Assembly: GCA_905221605.1 (NCBI GenBank)
Contig: CAJNDS010002130.1
Span: 325,001-389,000, forward strand
Length of the DNA: 64,000 nt
Origin: Symbiodinium natans
Lineage: Eukaryota; Sar; Dinophyceae; Suessiales; Symbiodiniaceae
Direction: 5' to 3'
The notes below the pieces were generated by a model, which saw only the letters and a program-made list of their open reading frames with translations, ran no database searches and was not told the DNA's origin. This document shows positions 29,454-40,963 of this stretch, one piece after another. Each line of letters begins with the position of its first letter. Position 1 is the stretch's first letter. The translations under genes and the position numbers were made by a program.

Positions 29454-32400
29454 ATTACCAAGCTGACCAACTACGTCTGCCCGGACTTCTTCCTCAGCTG
29501 CTTCATCAGCGCGCGGAAGGAGTTGCTTGGAGCAGACGGACCCAAAGCCATCCGAAGTCCTCCCCAACGACAAGGAGTGCAAAAAAAGTGCACGCGGAGT
29601 GCTAGCTAGCGTGCCCTTTTTTGCTCCAAGCACTCGTCATCCCTATAGAGCAATCGTCGAATCGCAGAGCATCCTAGGCCTTTGATGTGTGACACCGTCC
29701 TGATGAGCGCGAAGGCTGCCCTGCATGGTTTTGTTTTTTAGTTCTTGTCTTACTGGGCTTGGGTCCGGATTCCAACATGAAGGGCCTTGTCTTGGGGTCC
29801 TGTTTATGCCGAAGGTCTGGTTTAGAAACGTACCGTTACCTAAGGCCTATACAGCCCTCTTCATATCCTGCTTGAAGAGGCCTGTTCAAGGTGCCTCACT
29901 TTCCTCTCTCTCGGCAGGCCCAGAAGGCCCGCGACGAGCTCAACAAAAGAGCGCTCGAGGTACAAGCTGCGCCCGCATGGTGAGAGAGCTTTCACATGCA
30001 TCAGCGATGCCCTGGAAGGCTTCGAAAGCCAACGGTGGCCGAGACCCTCTGAAGGAGAATCCGTGCCTCGTGCTTTACCCAATACTCTTGTTTCCGCACC
30101 CGGGTGCCAGGAGCTTGCAGAATCGCGAAAGCGGGAGATGGAGAGGCAGCTCAGGGATCGGGCCCTTGGTTTGTGGATTTGTTTACAGGATCACTTTCCG
30201 AAGTCTAGCGACAAGCCTCCAAGAAAAATTCAAGCCGTACAAGCTTTCGGCTGTCGCCGTTCAGAAGCCGGCCGGGGCAAATGCCACCACCGAAGCACCC
30301 CCAAGAAGTGGGAACACATTTGACGCTTTTGCAGCCGTTGCTCACTCTGAGGGGTCGGGTGTTGTCGGGTGAGGGTCAGGGTACGCATGTGCAGGGTGCA
30401 GGAGCAGAATGTAAGGCATGATTATGGCGAGTGCGCGGTGATTGTGCGCATTGACGTCAACTTACTAGTAGTTGCCTTCGTGTCTTTTTGCTGGGCTCAG
30501 GGTGGAGCAGGAGGAGCGGGAGATGGCGGCGCTTCGAAAGGCGGGGCAGTCGTCTTCGGTCGTCTTCTGACCTCTCTCTTATCCAGTCCAGGTGTCCTGG
30601 TCCCTGTCGCAGAGCGTAAACCGTGAGACATACTTGATTGGTTTTTTGTCTGTTTCCGTCGAGGCCCCGGCTGGTGTGGCTCCCAGCTCGGCACCCAGCT
30701 CGGCGCCCAGGCCGGCGCAATGGTGGGTCTGCCAGCCTCTTGGCCCTATATGCCCTATATAGTGCAGTGTCAGGGTTCAAAAACCCCCTCCAGTGGGAGC
30801 ACCCGTTCCCTCCCAGGAGGTTGAAAGAAGCTTCGGTTACTGTTGTTCATGTATGCAGCTACCGACAATTCCAGGGACCAAAGAGGCAACCCTCAGTGAG
30901 CCCAACGGCTTTCACCAAAGGAAGTGCGGCTGGAAGTATGCGAGCCCGCTGGCCTGCATGTAGGCTCGTGAACAGCCCGAAGTTCGTGTCAGCCCCCCCC
31001 TGCCCCCTTACCCCTCTCCCCCCCCACCTTCCCGGTAGCATTGCCTGCATGTGGGGTATCTCGAACCTGGAAGCCTGCAGTGCAAACTGGAGCCCTTAAA
31101 CCCCCAAAGCCTTTTTGTCTTTGAGTTCAATGGCTTAATGGCTTCGTGGCTCGTTTCTCCCAGCCCTGAGCCTGCCGCACACGCTCCGAGTCACCATCAC
31201 CATCCAATCAGGTCTTGAATTGAGTTGGGGTGTTCAGTAATCAGCAATGTTCCATAGCCCGCAGTCCCAGGTGCCGTGAAGCCCTTCCAGGGCAAGTGCA
31301 CCGTGAGCCGTGGTACGACATGTGGTGGCACTGTGGTGCTGAAATAACCGGCCAAAGCAGTCAAAGCAGTCGGCCACCACAGCATGTCACAGGGCATCCC
31401 GAGACGCAAGGGGAAGCGGATTGCAAGCTGTTTTTGCTCAGGGATGCAGGGCGGGATGCAGGGCGGAAATGGAAGTTGGTCTCGGCACGCACGGTCGCTG
31501 CCATTGCAGCAGTGCCTTGATTTTCGGAGACATGACTGACAGGTTGGGGTGTGGCAGTTTCGTCACAGGCCCTTCTAGCATTTAAGCGCTACGCATTTGC
31601 TTCCTTGCAGAAGGTCGGGTCTGTGGGTGCAGTCTTCCACGGAAGCGGCAAGGCATGTCATTGATTTGGCGAACCCGGCCTCTGTATGGGGTGAATGCTC
31701 TCCATGGATCGTAAATGATGCCTCTTATTGCCGAAGGCATAAGGTGAGTTGGCTGCTGGGACTGGTTTTGTGTTGCTTGGGGCGGTTGGCACTTGCACAC
31801 AACTTGGCCTGCTTTTATGAGCTTCTCCCAGCCTACCAGCAGCCAGGGCATGTGCTGGAGAATTTTGAAAGACAATGTTCTGCATTGGTGTGCTCAGAAC
31901 CTACGGTTTCTCCACGTAGCGTCTGTACTCCAACTTTGCTGCCAAGATGGCTTAGGGCTTCGGATGGCAGGACACTGGTGGCGGCGGAAGAGTTTTTTTT
32001 TGCCGCCGCTCGAAGCCCGAGCGGTGGCACCCAGAATGCCACGCCGTGCGTTTCTCTCCGTTTTCAAAAAGGCCACAGTTCGTGAAGGAAACAGTTCGTG
32101 CAGGGACCGCCGAGGTCAAGAGGTTCTTCTTGCTGAAGCATCCTGAAGTCCAAGATGTTGCCCTTGCCCCCGCAACTCCGGTAGCCCCAATTCCAGACCG
32201 CCAGGTGAGGACGATGCGGACTGGATCCACTTTCCCTCCCTGGCATCTGCCAGTCGAGAAACAGGCCCTTTGGAGAATGCAGACTTTGACTTTCCCTCCA
32301 TCATCTCTGCGCAAGAGTCTTGCGCGCAGGGCTTGTAAGAATGGCAGTGGTTGTTTAAGCCCGAAGCCCGAAACCCTAAACCCCTAAACCCCTAAACCCC

Positions 32401-35088
32401 TAAACCCCTAAACCCCTAAACCCCTAAACCCCTAAACCCCTCAACCCCTAAACCCCTAAACCCTGAACCCCTAAGCCCCTAAACCCCTAAACCCCCAAAC
32501 CCTTAAGCCCCTAAGCCCCTAAGCCCCTAAACCCTAAGCCAGGTGTTCCCAACAGCGCCATCAGCAGCCTTTGCACCTCGCAAGGCTCACACTCGGGCTT
32601 TGGCCTCGGCTTCACAGGCTTCAAATGTTCTGAGTAGTTCGGTTTTAGGGTTTAGGGTTTAGGAATTTAGTGTTCAGGATTTAGGGTTTAACTTGGCACG
32701 AGGGTTTAGGGTTTAGGATGGGTCTTAAAAACCAAACTGGGACGCGAACTCACCCCCTTGAATCTCCCCTCAAAACTCTGGGAGAACGGGGGGATTTTCG
32801 AGCTTCCGAAGTCGGAGTTTCCAGCAGGATCGGGTCCCCCCTTACCCGAGGACCCCCCCCCTAAAACTTTTCGGAAGCTGAGGCTGGCTGTTTCGTTGGC
32901 CGGGTGCCGCCGCACTCCCGAAGCCTGCGGTGATGTCGGGGTGCCTGAAGGATGTGGGGTGATTCTCTATATGGGCGGTTCTCTAATCTATGGTCCCTGC
33001 TTGGGCACCCTAAGTACAAGGATAATAAGGACCCCAAAAAGGCCCCTATTTCAGAGAAGTGACTGTATGCGTGGGGGTCCTTATTATCAGGGAATCCTGC
33101 TGCTTGGGGGTCCCTTATTGTCGAGCCCAGGAAGAAAGTCCCAATGTAGGCCTTCCGGAGATTCTCAAGGTGGCTGATTGGAGGGTTCAACGTTGAACCA
33201 TCATAACTGTAATCGCCATGGGTTCGATAGCAACCATACTAGTCATAGCAGTCGCACAAGTCATAATCAACACATGTAGCTATAGAAATCGCAAGAACCA
33301 ATCACAAGAATCAGAAGAGTCATAAAGCCAATCATGATAACCAGAAGAATCATAAGAAGCGTCATACTCACAATCAGAATTGCCGGAAGACTCATGGTCA
33401 CAAGCATAATACCCAGAAGAATCACAAGAAGCATCGTCACAACAACATCGAAAGCCTGAAGCCAAGGCAGCCGGAGCTGCCGCAAGTGGAGCTCGAGGTC
33501 TGCCTGGCTTCTTTTGCCCCAGGGACTCGTCATCTCTTGTCGCCGCGTTTGTCGCCGCGGTCCTGCGTGGGTCCGCAACCTTGAAGACATGCAGGGGGTT
33601 GAGGGTTGAGGGCTTAGGGTTTGTGTTGGGTTTGGGGTTTGTAAGAATTTGAGAACCGTCTTGGCCTGTCTTGGCCCCCCCGGGACCCAGGAACATCCCG
33701 CCACGACCCGGTGTTGCCATGAATCGATCGTCAGGGAGGGGGCGTGTTGGGCTGTGAGCCGCGCCAGGGCATCCTCAAGCGTCTGCGGGTCCGGCGCTCT
33801 ATGCTCGACTTCGGCCCTATGTGACCTTTATGCCTTCGCGCTTTCCCCTGAGTGACGCGCTGTTTTAGCCCCCATTTTAGATGCGAACCCTTGAGAGGCT
33901 CGACAAATTCTTCCTTGAATATGTTACATGATCCGTTACGTGCCCTGAAGCTCTGAAGGGCCCTAAACCCAAATGGGATGGAGGCTAGACGTCTAAGGAT
34001 GGCCCACCTCCTAAACCCTAAACCCTAAACCCGAAACCCTAAACCCTAAACCCGAAACCCTAAACCCCAAACCCTAAACCCTAAACCCTAAACCCTAAGC
34101 CCTAAACCTATCTCCCGAGGCCATGCCTGCGGAGGAGCGGCGCTCTTCACTGGCGGCGATGCCCGAGGCCGTGCGCGGGGGCGGAGTTTTTGTTGTGCTT
34201 CGAAGGGTGGGTTTGTTCTATGGGTCTTATGGGCTCTTGACGCTCTTTTAGATGCGCTTCCCTGTATATATATATATATAACTGTTTAAGTTCTATAGGC
34301 TTTTAGATGTGTTGTTTTTGTGCGCCGTTCTCTTTTTTTTCAGGGCTTTCATGCGGGCTTGGGGATGTTTGAGGTTTTAGGGGTTTGGGGATGGTTTTGG
34401 GATGTGTAGAGTGTATCATGGCCGGCCGATTTCCTTTCAGGAGCTGCGCAGGCGCCATCTCCTTCTAGAGGAGGATTCAGCCACATTCTCCGGCATACTT
34501 AGGATGAGACGGTTGGGACGGCTGTCTTTTAAACCCCAAAGCCCTGATGCTTGCCTTGCGAAAGATAGTGCTGCAAGAGAAGCTCATCTTTGGTAGCGCA
34601 GTGGTACTCATACGTAAAAACCCACAAAGGGTGCCCTGATTATGATATGGTTGCTGGGCTACCAAGTCATCAAAGCCAGCCACGGTGCACCGCCGAATGG
34701 GCGACCACAGGCCACACGCCGGGAGTTGATGAAGCACTTGAAGCAGGAGGCGATTCTCGTTCCCTTGCCTGCCTCGTGTGGACCTCTCCAGGGGAGGGGC
34801 CTTGAAAGTTTGGCTTCCAGGTTTGTTTTTTGGGAGGAGGGATGATGTCTGCAAAGAGGCCTGCAGCAGTGTTCGAAAACGATACCATGCGTTTCAGGTA
34901 GCTCTGGCTGTAGACCACCCCTAAATCTCTCAGCCCTACACCCCAAACACCTCCATCAGCCCTAGCCTATGCTCCCTGCAGAGGCGAACTCCTCGCGGCT
35001 ACGGCGGCTCCTTGGCAACGTCCCGTCGGAAGCCCCGGAGGGGCTGAGACATGGCTTGTGTTTCAGAAGACTGGCCTTCAAGCTGTGA
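29454..35088 (+). CDS. Large multi-exon gene, Ala/Glu/Arg-rich, function unknown
   Basis: The following exons keep phase: 29454-29519 (TNYVCPDFFLSCFISARK), 29918-29959 (AQKARDELNKRALE), 30111-30168 (ELAESRKREMERQLRDRAL), 30224-30368, 30501-30540 (VEQEEREMAALRK), 30592-30622, 30664-30722 (GSQLGTQLGAQAGAM), 30859-30895, 31271-31332 (VKPFQGKCTVSRGTTC), 31611-31652, 32079-32204 (FVKETVRAGTAEVKRFFLLK), 32543-32641 (VFPTAPSAAFAPRKAHT), 34120-34185 (MPAEERRSSLAAMPEA), 34441-34479, 34711-34820 (ATRRELMKHLKQEAIL), 34857-34897 and 34982-35088 (ANSSRLRRLLGNV, TGA). Early exons look coiled-coil. The frame of 30224-30368 and the GC donors at 30541, 31653 and 34480 are the weakest links; it may be two genes, with an alternative stop at 30568-30570. 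No family recognised. Confidence 0.5.
32370..32541 (-). repeat. (CCCCTAAA)n octamer array ending at an acceptor
   Basis: About eighteen CCCCTAAA or CCCTAAG units run to CCCTAAGCCAG, just before the exon at 32543. A TTTAGGG run (32642-32722, interrupted) starts right after that exon. Confidence 0.85.
32970..33180. repeat. Inverted-repeat element with GGGTCCTTATT arms, candidate MITE
   Basis: AGGATAATAAGGACCCCAAAAAGG near 33018 pairs with GGGGGTCCTTATTATCAGGG near 33073. Related arms occur at 24967-25055, 39862-39913, 53059-53150, 55883-55980 and 58138-58228. Copies lie inside introns. Ends are not sharp enough to define target duplications. Confidence 0.4.
33200..34119. other. Intron-like interval
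   Basis: 33250-33440 is an imperfect AGAATCATAA-type repeat that gives Asp/Ser-rich minus-strand frames. 33590-33640 holds degenerate TTTAGGG. 34012-34110 is a CCCTAAA array just before the exon at 34120. I see no coding frame with bias. Confidence 0.5.
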
Positions 35089-35564
35089 GGTTGTATGACA
35101 TATTGCGAGTTGAACATGATCGTCTGTGCTACTTCAGGAACATGACTCATGTTGCTCAGAACACCACCCCAAAACATTTCACCCCAAAACCCAAATCCTA
35201 CAGGTATAAACCGTAAACCCTAAGTCCCCTTTATGACCGGGGCACTACCCCCACATCAAACTTTTTTCAAAAGTGAAGGCAGCTCCTGGAAACGGCGGAC
35301 GAGCCCAAGCGCCAGGAGCTCCTTCAGGATGGGACACAGGGGGGCTTTGGGGGGGGGGGTGAGTTTCTTGGCATTTTGTGTTTTGGGGCTTGCAATTCAG
35401 TAGGTTGCTAAATGGCCTGGGGTGGGAGTCCTGAGTTTGAAATCTGAGGTTCAGGACCGCGGTTGAGGGATTTCCGTCTTAAAAGCAGGCTGAGGGTTGA
35501 CCGACCGTTGGGGTTGACGGTCGGCTTGAGGCCCAAGTGGGCTTGGAGCAAGTAGACTTAGTAG

Positions 35565-36122
35565 TCACGAGCCCAGTCGTCCCAGCCACCAACACACAAA
35601 GCCCGGCCAGTCGGTGAGATCCTTCGAAGCCATCCACACCCAGGCAGGATGGGGATTGGGATGACCAGTTTTCTCTGGTGGCAACTTTCTGACCCTCTTT
35701 GAGCCCCTCTGAGTGCCGTGGCTGATGGAATCTCCTTCCGGAGCTCGTTAGCTTTCTACAACCGACCCTGCGTGCATCTGCATGCCTTCCCACAACATCC
35801 GCAACCGCCCTTGGGCCCTTGGGCGTTTCAGCATCAAGGGCTTCTCTCTCTTCCTGGCTGTGCTGCAGGTCCTGATGGCCCCCGACATGGCAGTGGCCTT
35901 GGCCGAGTGAGCCCTTCAAATTCCGGCATTCCCCCTTTCTCTGTCAGGGATCATTCCTTGAACCCTTCAGAAGCAAGCGGGCGATGTGAAGGCAAACCCT
36001 CAATTTCCCAGCCTGCTTTGGTTCCAAAAGACAGACGCAGCCTGGAGCTGCTCAGTTGCTGCCTTGAGGCTTCGGTGGTCCACATCCTTCGGGATGCACC
36101 GCAGCTGCAAGAATGCTTTTAG
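35565..36122 (+). CDS. Four-exon gene end, unknown
   Basis: Exons 35565-35613 (TSPVVPATNTQSPAS), 35644-35677 (QDGDWDDQFSL), 35869-35906 (VLMAPDMAVALA) and 35948-36122 (DHSLNPSEASGRCEG, RRSLELLSCCLEASVVHIL, TAG) join with matching phases 2, 0 and 2. Donors are GTGAGA, GTGGCA and GTGAGC; acceptors are ACACCCAG, GTGCTGCAG and CTCTGTCAG. Introns are 30, 191 and 41 nt. The last exon alone is strongly coding. No domain recognised. Confidence 0.5.
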
Positions 36123-36158
36123 CAGCGTCACTGAGCTGCAGCATTTCACAAGCAAGGG

Positions 36159-36419
36159 TTAAGGAGGGTCTGCAGCAATGTCATAAACTGTGGTTGCCAT
36201 GACTATGGCATGTCCTCCTGTGGGACTGATGAGACTGATGGCGACGTCCACATACACAGCAACACCATGCAACACCTCAATGACGCAGCTCGAAGCGCTG
36301 TGTTGCAAGAAGGTGTTGACAACTAGGTCATCATGTGTCACGGGGCAAAGGGCAGAAAGACCTATGCCAAGGCTAACAGGCAAAGCCAGCTTGCTTTCGT
36401 GTTCGCCGAGTATAAGCAA
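36159..36419 (-). CDS. Minus-strand ORF, 86 aa, doubtful strand
   Basis: An ATG-started minus frame reads like protein (SCVIEVLHGVAVYVDVAISL). The plus strand of the same DNA is also open with a natural-looking stretch (DETDGDVHIHSNTMQHLNDA) ending in TAG at about 36327. A + strand terminal exon would fit the direction of the neighbours; the minus ORF has the better start. Unresolved. Confidence 0.3.
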   Translation of the reverse strand: MLILGEHESKLALPVSLGIGLSALCPVTHDDLVVNTFLQHSASSCVIEVLHGVAVYVDVAISLISPTGGHAIVMATTVYDIAADPP

Positions 36420-36423
36420 TTCC

Positions 36424-36542
36424 CAAACCCTAAACCCTAAACCCTAAACCCTAAACCCTAAACCCTAAACCCTAAACCCTAAACCCTGAACCCTAAACCC
36501 TAAACCCCAATCCCTAATCCCTAAACCCTAAACCCAAACCAG
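36424..36542 (-). repeat. CCCTAAA array preceding an exon
   Basis: Sixteen or so CCCTAAA units, then AACCCAAACAG, then the coding block at 36559. Confidence 0.9.
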
Positions 36543-36558
36543 AACAGAACCCAAACAG

Positions 36559-36662
36559 CGTCCGTGGCTCAGCTCACCCCGGAGCAGCGCCACGCCATCG
36601 TGGAGGCGCCCCAGCGCGTGTTTTTTCATACGAGCAGCGTGCACAAGCTTGCTGTTGGTTAG
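36559..36662 (+). CDS. Terminal exon after a CCCTAAA array
   Basis: Following CCCAAACAG, a GC3-rich frame reads SVAQLTPEQRHAIVEAPQRV and HTSSVHKLAVG to TAG at 36660-36662. No start codon is present, so it must be spliced to something upstream. The preceding intron would contain the heptamer array at 36424-36542. Confidence 0.5.
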
Positions 36663-36830
36663 CAGGGAATGAGGGAATGAGGGCCCTATATATGAATCTA
36701 TATATATGGTGCCTCATTGGGGCCCTATATATACGTTTTGAGGGATGATGCAGGGTACCTCATTCCCCCATTCCCTACTCACCAACAGTAAGAAGAGCTT
36801 GCCTGGAACCGGCGCTGGAGTCGATAAGAG

Positions 36831-37192
36831 CCTTTTCCCGATGCCTTGCGCAAGGCGCTCCCGGAAGAGACTCAGGAGGTCAGCCGCCCTTCAGGGGAGA
36901 TTGGGGGGGAGGGGGAGTGGGGTGGTGTCGGGGCTAATGTTCAACCGCGTGGGAAGTCCCATTGTGGTCCGGCTACTGTGTGCTGGATTTCTTTTGGAGA
37001 AGCCTCAAGATCCCACAAGCCACCCCGAGAACCCGAAAACCCTAAAACCCTAAAGATCCTCTACCCAACCATACGCAACCACCAGCCTGCAACCCCCCCG
37101 AAAACAACAAAAGCTTCCCCCTCTTGGAGGCCCTGGAGAGGCATCTCCGGGCCGCTAAGGCGGCCCAGGCGGTGCAGGCGGTGGTCCTTTGA
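36831..37192 (+). CDS. Two-exon gene end, Ala/Arg-rich helix
   Basis: Exon 36831-36878 (PFPDALRKALPEETQE) ends at GTCAGC. Exon 37130-37192 (ALERHLRAAKAAQAVQAVV, TGA) starts after CCCCTCTTGGAG, both in phase 0. The second exon would form an amphipathic helix. The intron holds AAAACCCTAAAACCCTAAAG. The region 36664-36780 upstream has a TATATA-containing inverted repeat around the sequence AGGGAATGAGG / CCTCATTCCC. Confidence 0.45.
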
Positions 37193-37349
37193 AGCAGAAG
37201 ACTTATGACAATAGTGTGTTCTTGTCTTAGTATATTAGTATTTAACTCTGTTAGTTTATTGGTATATTACATTATCTTGCTATCTTCCTTCGTTTGGGCA
37301 GTGGTAGTCACCTGGTAGTTCTGAGGCAGCTTGCGTTTGGCTCCTTTGA

Positions 37350-37904
37350 GTGCCAGCTGTGTTGCAGCGAGGCCCCCATGTCACCGGAAATGAAGGCTCT
37401 TACGGCGCATGCCCCCGCCTGAAAGAGCGGAGCTGCGACCATTGCCTCATGAGGGCTCTGCCGTTTGTCACTTGGGGGCCTTCCTGCCCCCTAAAAATGC
37501 GGGCTGTGAGTCTTACATATTCCTCAACCCTGCGTGATCCTTCCAAGGCGCTTGTGCCGACACTTTGCCGGCTGCGGTGAACATCGGTGAGCTGTGGGCG
37601 GCCTCAGCACGCTTTCTCGTGGCCCATGTCAGGTGATGCGTGGACGTTGGGGGGGGGGGGGTTGGACCATTTTGCTTCAGTCGGAGTGGGAAAGCAGCCC
37701 GATGTTCCTGCACTTTCCCGAAGCATGAAAGGATTCCTGTATACCAGTATATTACTATTGCACTCTCTTATTCGTATATTCATGTATGCAGATTCTGTCT
37801 TGCTATTGCCTTACTATCTTAGTGTATCTGATTGCATTGACTGTTTGGCGCCTACAGTGGCTGCGAGGCTGTCCATCGACAGCAGCGACGAAGAAGGCAC
37901 GTTT
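37350..37904 (+). CDS. Exon cluster, several short coding blocks, joins not solved
   Basis: Coding-like blocks, each with an acceptor, are 37368-37421 (EAPMSPEMKALTAHAPA, stop), about 37547-37580 (ALVPTLCRL, donor GTGAAC), 37681-37731 (SEWESSPMFLHFPEA, stop) and 37858-37904 (AARLSIDSSDEEGTF, donor GTGGGT). After the last, a T/G-rich tract (GGGTTTTT, 37905-38035) fills the start of the next intron. I cannot join the blocks in a single phase chain. Confidence 0.4.
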
Positions 37905-38039
37905 GTGGGTTTACTTTGGGTTTTCTTGGGGAATTTCGGGTTTTTCAGGGTTTTTTAGAGCTTTTGGGGGTTTTAGCGTTTTTAGGGTTTTTTCAGGTTT
38001 TCCAGGGTTTTTAAGGGCTTTTAGGGCTTAAAGGGTGTA

Positions 38040-38811
38040 GGGATTCGCTCCGTTTAGGGTTTAGGGTGTTGGGTTCGGGGCTTCGGGGCTTGGGGTGTAG
38101 TCCTTTCAACCAGGTCAAGTCGTCGGAGGTCCTTCCCGTCGCGATGTTTCCAGCCAAGGATTGATACCAAGGATTATCGTGTTCTTAAGGGGTGGGGGGG
38201 GGGTGGTTCCAGGGGGGTATGGAACCCAAGGTTCCCTGATACTCCCCACTTCTCCCTAAGGCTCCCTAAGCTTCTCTAAGGCTCCCTTAGGTACCTACCC
38301 CCCTTGAACCCCCCTCCCTTAAGAACCCGATAAACGGAGCAAAGGAATTCGATGTTCGGTTTCGATTCAAAAGCCGCACGGACACCTCTCTGCAGGTGCA
38401 TCAGGTTGTCGAACTGCCAAGTCAAAAATTCCCCAGCACAATGCCTGTGACCTTTGCATGGACGGTCCTCCTTCGCGACGTGCCATACATACTGGGATGT
38501 TCCCCCTTTTCTAACAGTCCTGAATAGGTATTAGAGTACCCCGATTCTAGTCCCTACAAAGGATTGTTTGTACAAAGTGTATAAAGGGGCAACATACATA
38601 TCTCCTGATCTGTGAGTGTGCCACGGACGTTCCTGACTGAATTTCTTCTCAAGGGTGGCGAGTCCGCCAGAACAAGTTTACAAGCGCGGCTTCTTGCCGG
38701 CTCCTGCTGCATTCTTGTTCATCTGACCACTGAGCTTTAGACCCTACACCCTAAACCCTAAACCCTAAACCCCAATCCCTAAACCCTAAACCCTATAAGC
38801 CCTTGAGACAG
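38040..38811. other. Intron-like interval with inverted repeats
   Basis: 38190-38320 holds a CCCCCTTGAACCCCC / GGGGGGTGGTTCC inverted pair and a run of GCTCCCTAAG units. 38492-38600 is a diverged relative of the 102-bp inverted-repeat element. 38738-38795 is a CCCTAAA run shortly before the exon at 38812. Confidence 0.5.
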
Positions 38812-39639
38812 CTTCATGGGGTCCGCGGCCATGGAGACGCGATGTCTTTTGGCCGGAAGCGCCTTCGGGAAGAAGCGCCCCCGGAGTCGCTGGAGGCGAG
38901 CTGAGCTTCAAGGCTTAGGGTGCTTTCAGGGTTGCGAGGCTTGTCGTAGGGTCATCGTTCTTTTTTGGTATGCTTTTTCTGAGAGGGTGTTTATAGGGTC
39001 TTTTCTCAGCTTTTTATAGATCTTTTTCTCTCAGGTTTTGATATAGGTTGTTTTTCTCAGGTTTTCAAAGGGTTTTCGCAGGGTTTCGGTGAGCGGTTGC
39101 ATCCCCTGAGCCAGAGGTGGAGGAGTGCCTGAACCTGACGCCGAAGGTACAGGAGTGGAGGCGGGGCTTTTTTGGGGGCTTAGGGGGCTTTGGGGGTGTA
39201 GGATGGTTTAGGGCTTAGGGCTTCAGTGACCCTCAGGGGCTTTTTCTTGGGGGGGTTTCATGGGTATAGGGTTTTGGGTGTAAGGATGTTCAAGATTTCG
39301 GAGCCAAAACATTGAGTGAGGTTTGCGGATGCCGATCAGTTCGACTCACCCCCCCTGCGGGTGGTTCCAGATGCGACTCGGCTGCCTTTTGAGCCCCGCC
39401 TTAGGCGACGATGTCAAAGTACAGAAGACTGCCACTCTTGATCCACTCTGACCCTAAACCCTAAACCATCCTAAACCCCTAAACCTCTGATTTTCACATC
39501 CGGTGTCGGTTCCTGAGTCGTGGGGGGAAAATGCTTGGAGAACTCATGTCGGCTTCAGAAAAGGGGGGGTTCTGGTCCCTAACCGAAGATCCCCTGCCAG
39601 GTCCGGCTGCAGCGAACTCTCAGGACGACGGGAGTTGAT
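38812..39639 (+). CDS. Exon chain, unknown
   Basis: Exon 38812-38912 (DVFWPEAPSGRSAPGVAGG) follows TTGAGACAG and ends at GC (GCTTAGGG). Exon 39111-39165 (PEVEECLNLTPKVQEWRR) follows CCCCTGAG. A third block starts at 39601 after CCCTGCCAG: in one phase it ends soon (AAANSQDDGS, TGA at about 39637-39639), in the other it continues (VRLQRTLRTTGVDGTH). The first join is phase 0. No family recognised. Confidence 0.4.
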
Positions 39640-40064
39640 GGAACCCATGATGTGGCAACCCTGGGGTGGCAGTCATTCATAGGGATTCGGGTACCCCCGA
39701 TTCATAATCCCTATGAAAGACTTTCGTAGGGATTCGAGTACCCCCTATGAAAATCCCAAATAAGGACTGCTAGTATAAGGGGGAAGATCCCAAGGTTGTA
39801 ACTCTTACAGTCCGTGAAACTCGCTGGCTGTATCTTGATGACTTCATTTCTACATTTTTGCTTCTAATAAGGGCCCCAAAACGGACCCACACCGTAGAGA
39901 AGTGACCATTTAGAGGCAGCTGCAGTTGAGAACTCCTGCACCCCCTCAACCCTAAACCCGAAACTCTAAACTCTACACTCTAAACCCTAAACCCTGAACC
40001 CTAAACCCTAAATCCTAAACCCTAAACCCTAAACCCTGAACCCTAAACCCCGCTTGCTTGCGAG

Positions 40065-40191
40065 GAAGGGCTTGGCACAGCTGCAGCGGCCGCGGCTCGC
40101 CTTGGCGCTTTGCGGGCCCGCCCGGCCGCAAATGAACCGGAGTCGAGGCTTCACTTGGAGGTTCATGGTACTTCTGAACCAATTATAACAG
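40065..40191 (+). CDS. Internal exon between heptamer arrays
   Basis: A CCCTAAA run (39950-40050) and CTTGCGAG precede, and GTTCTTAGGGTTTAGGG follows. The frame reads EGLGTAAAAARLGALRARPA and SRLHLEVHGTSEPII, Ala/Arg-rich then strand-like. It ends in phase 1. Confidence 0.5.
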
Positions 40192-40588
40192 GTTCTTAGG
40201 GTTTAGGGTTTAGGGTTTAAGGTTTAGGGTTTAACTGTACTTATAACTGTACTTATAACCATATCAGGGCACTTCAGGGGCTTGTAAGTGGGTATAAGTA
40301 CAGTTAGAATTGGTTAATCAGTACCATGGAAACTCCAAGCAGGGAAGAGGGGTTTCTGAGTCGTAGGGGCTTGTCGGGCCCTTATCTCCAAAACACCCCT
40401 AAACCCCCTCATCCATAAAATACAGGGGGCTTTCTGGGAAGCCTTCGGCAGTCTGGGTCGCGTAGGCCTCCCAAGCACTGAGAGGACACGAAAGAGTCCA
40501 GGTGTCGGGTGCGGGAGCTGCGCGACTCCTACCGCCACTTACCCCTGAGGTTGGAACCCCTTCGTGTTGGCACACTGTTTGGGGGCAG

Positions 40589-40744
40589 GAGAACGCGTTT
40601 AATGCCTTCAGCGACCTTGAAGAAGCCCTCAAAAATCGTTTCGTCAACAAAACACCTCCGAAACAAAATCCCCGCCACCGCGCCCGACCCAGAATGCCAA
40701 AAGCCATGGGGGCCGAGGCGAAGGAAGCCGCCTGCATTCCGTAG
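40589..40744 (+). CDS. Terminal exon, Lys/Arg-rich tail
   Basis: After TTTGGGGGCAG a coding frame reads ENAFNAFSDLEEALKNRFV and ends in a basic segment (PRMPKAMGAEAKEAACIP) at TAG. A block just upstream (40509-40548, RELRDSYRHLPL) is also coding-like, but its phase does not match directly. Confidence 0.5.
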   Translation, partial: ENAFNAFSDLEEALKNRFVNKTPPKQNPRHRARPRMPKAMGAEAKEAACIP

Positions 40745-40797
40745 GAACCCGATAGTTGCCAGGATTTTGTTCGGGGTTATCCGGGCTTCGACTCCGC

Positions 40798-40885
40798 TTG
40801 GCTTCACGCCTTCACGCCTTCACGCCTTCACGCCTTCACGCCTTCACGCCTTCACGCCTTCACGCCTTCACGGCTTCACGGCTTC
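40798..40885 (+). repeat. (CACGCCTTCA)n tandem repeat
   Basis: Eight to nine copies of a 10-bp unit, with CACGGCTTCA variants at the right end. Confidence 0.95.
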
Positions 40886-40963
40886 GCTGACTTGAAAAGG
40901 CTTCTCTTGCTTCCTTGGACTTGGAGTTCTGGCTTTTCACCTGCTCCGGCTCTCGGGCAACGC

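Noticed and set aside
32330-32338. Short terminal exon (Gly-Leu-stop) after 32204
   Set aside because: An in-phase, much better biased exon exists at 32543-32641 behind the octamer array.
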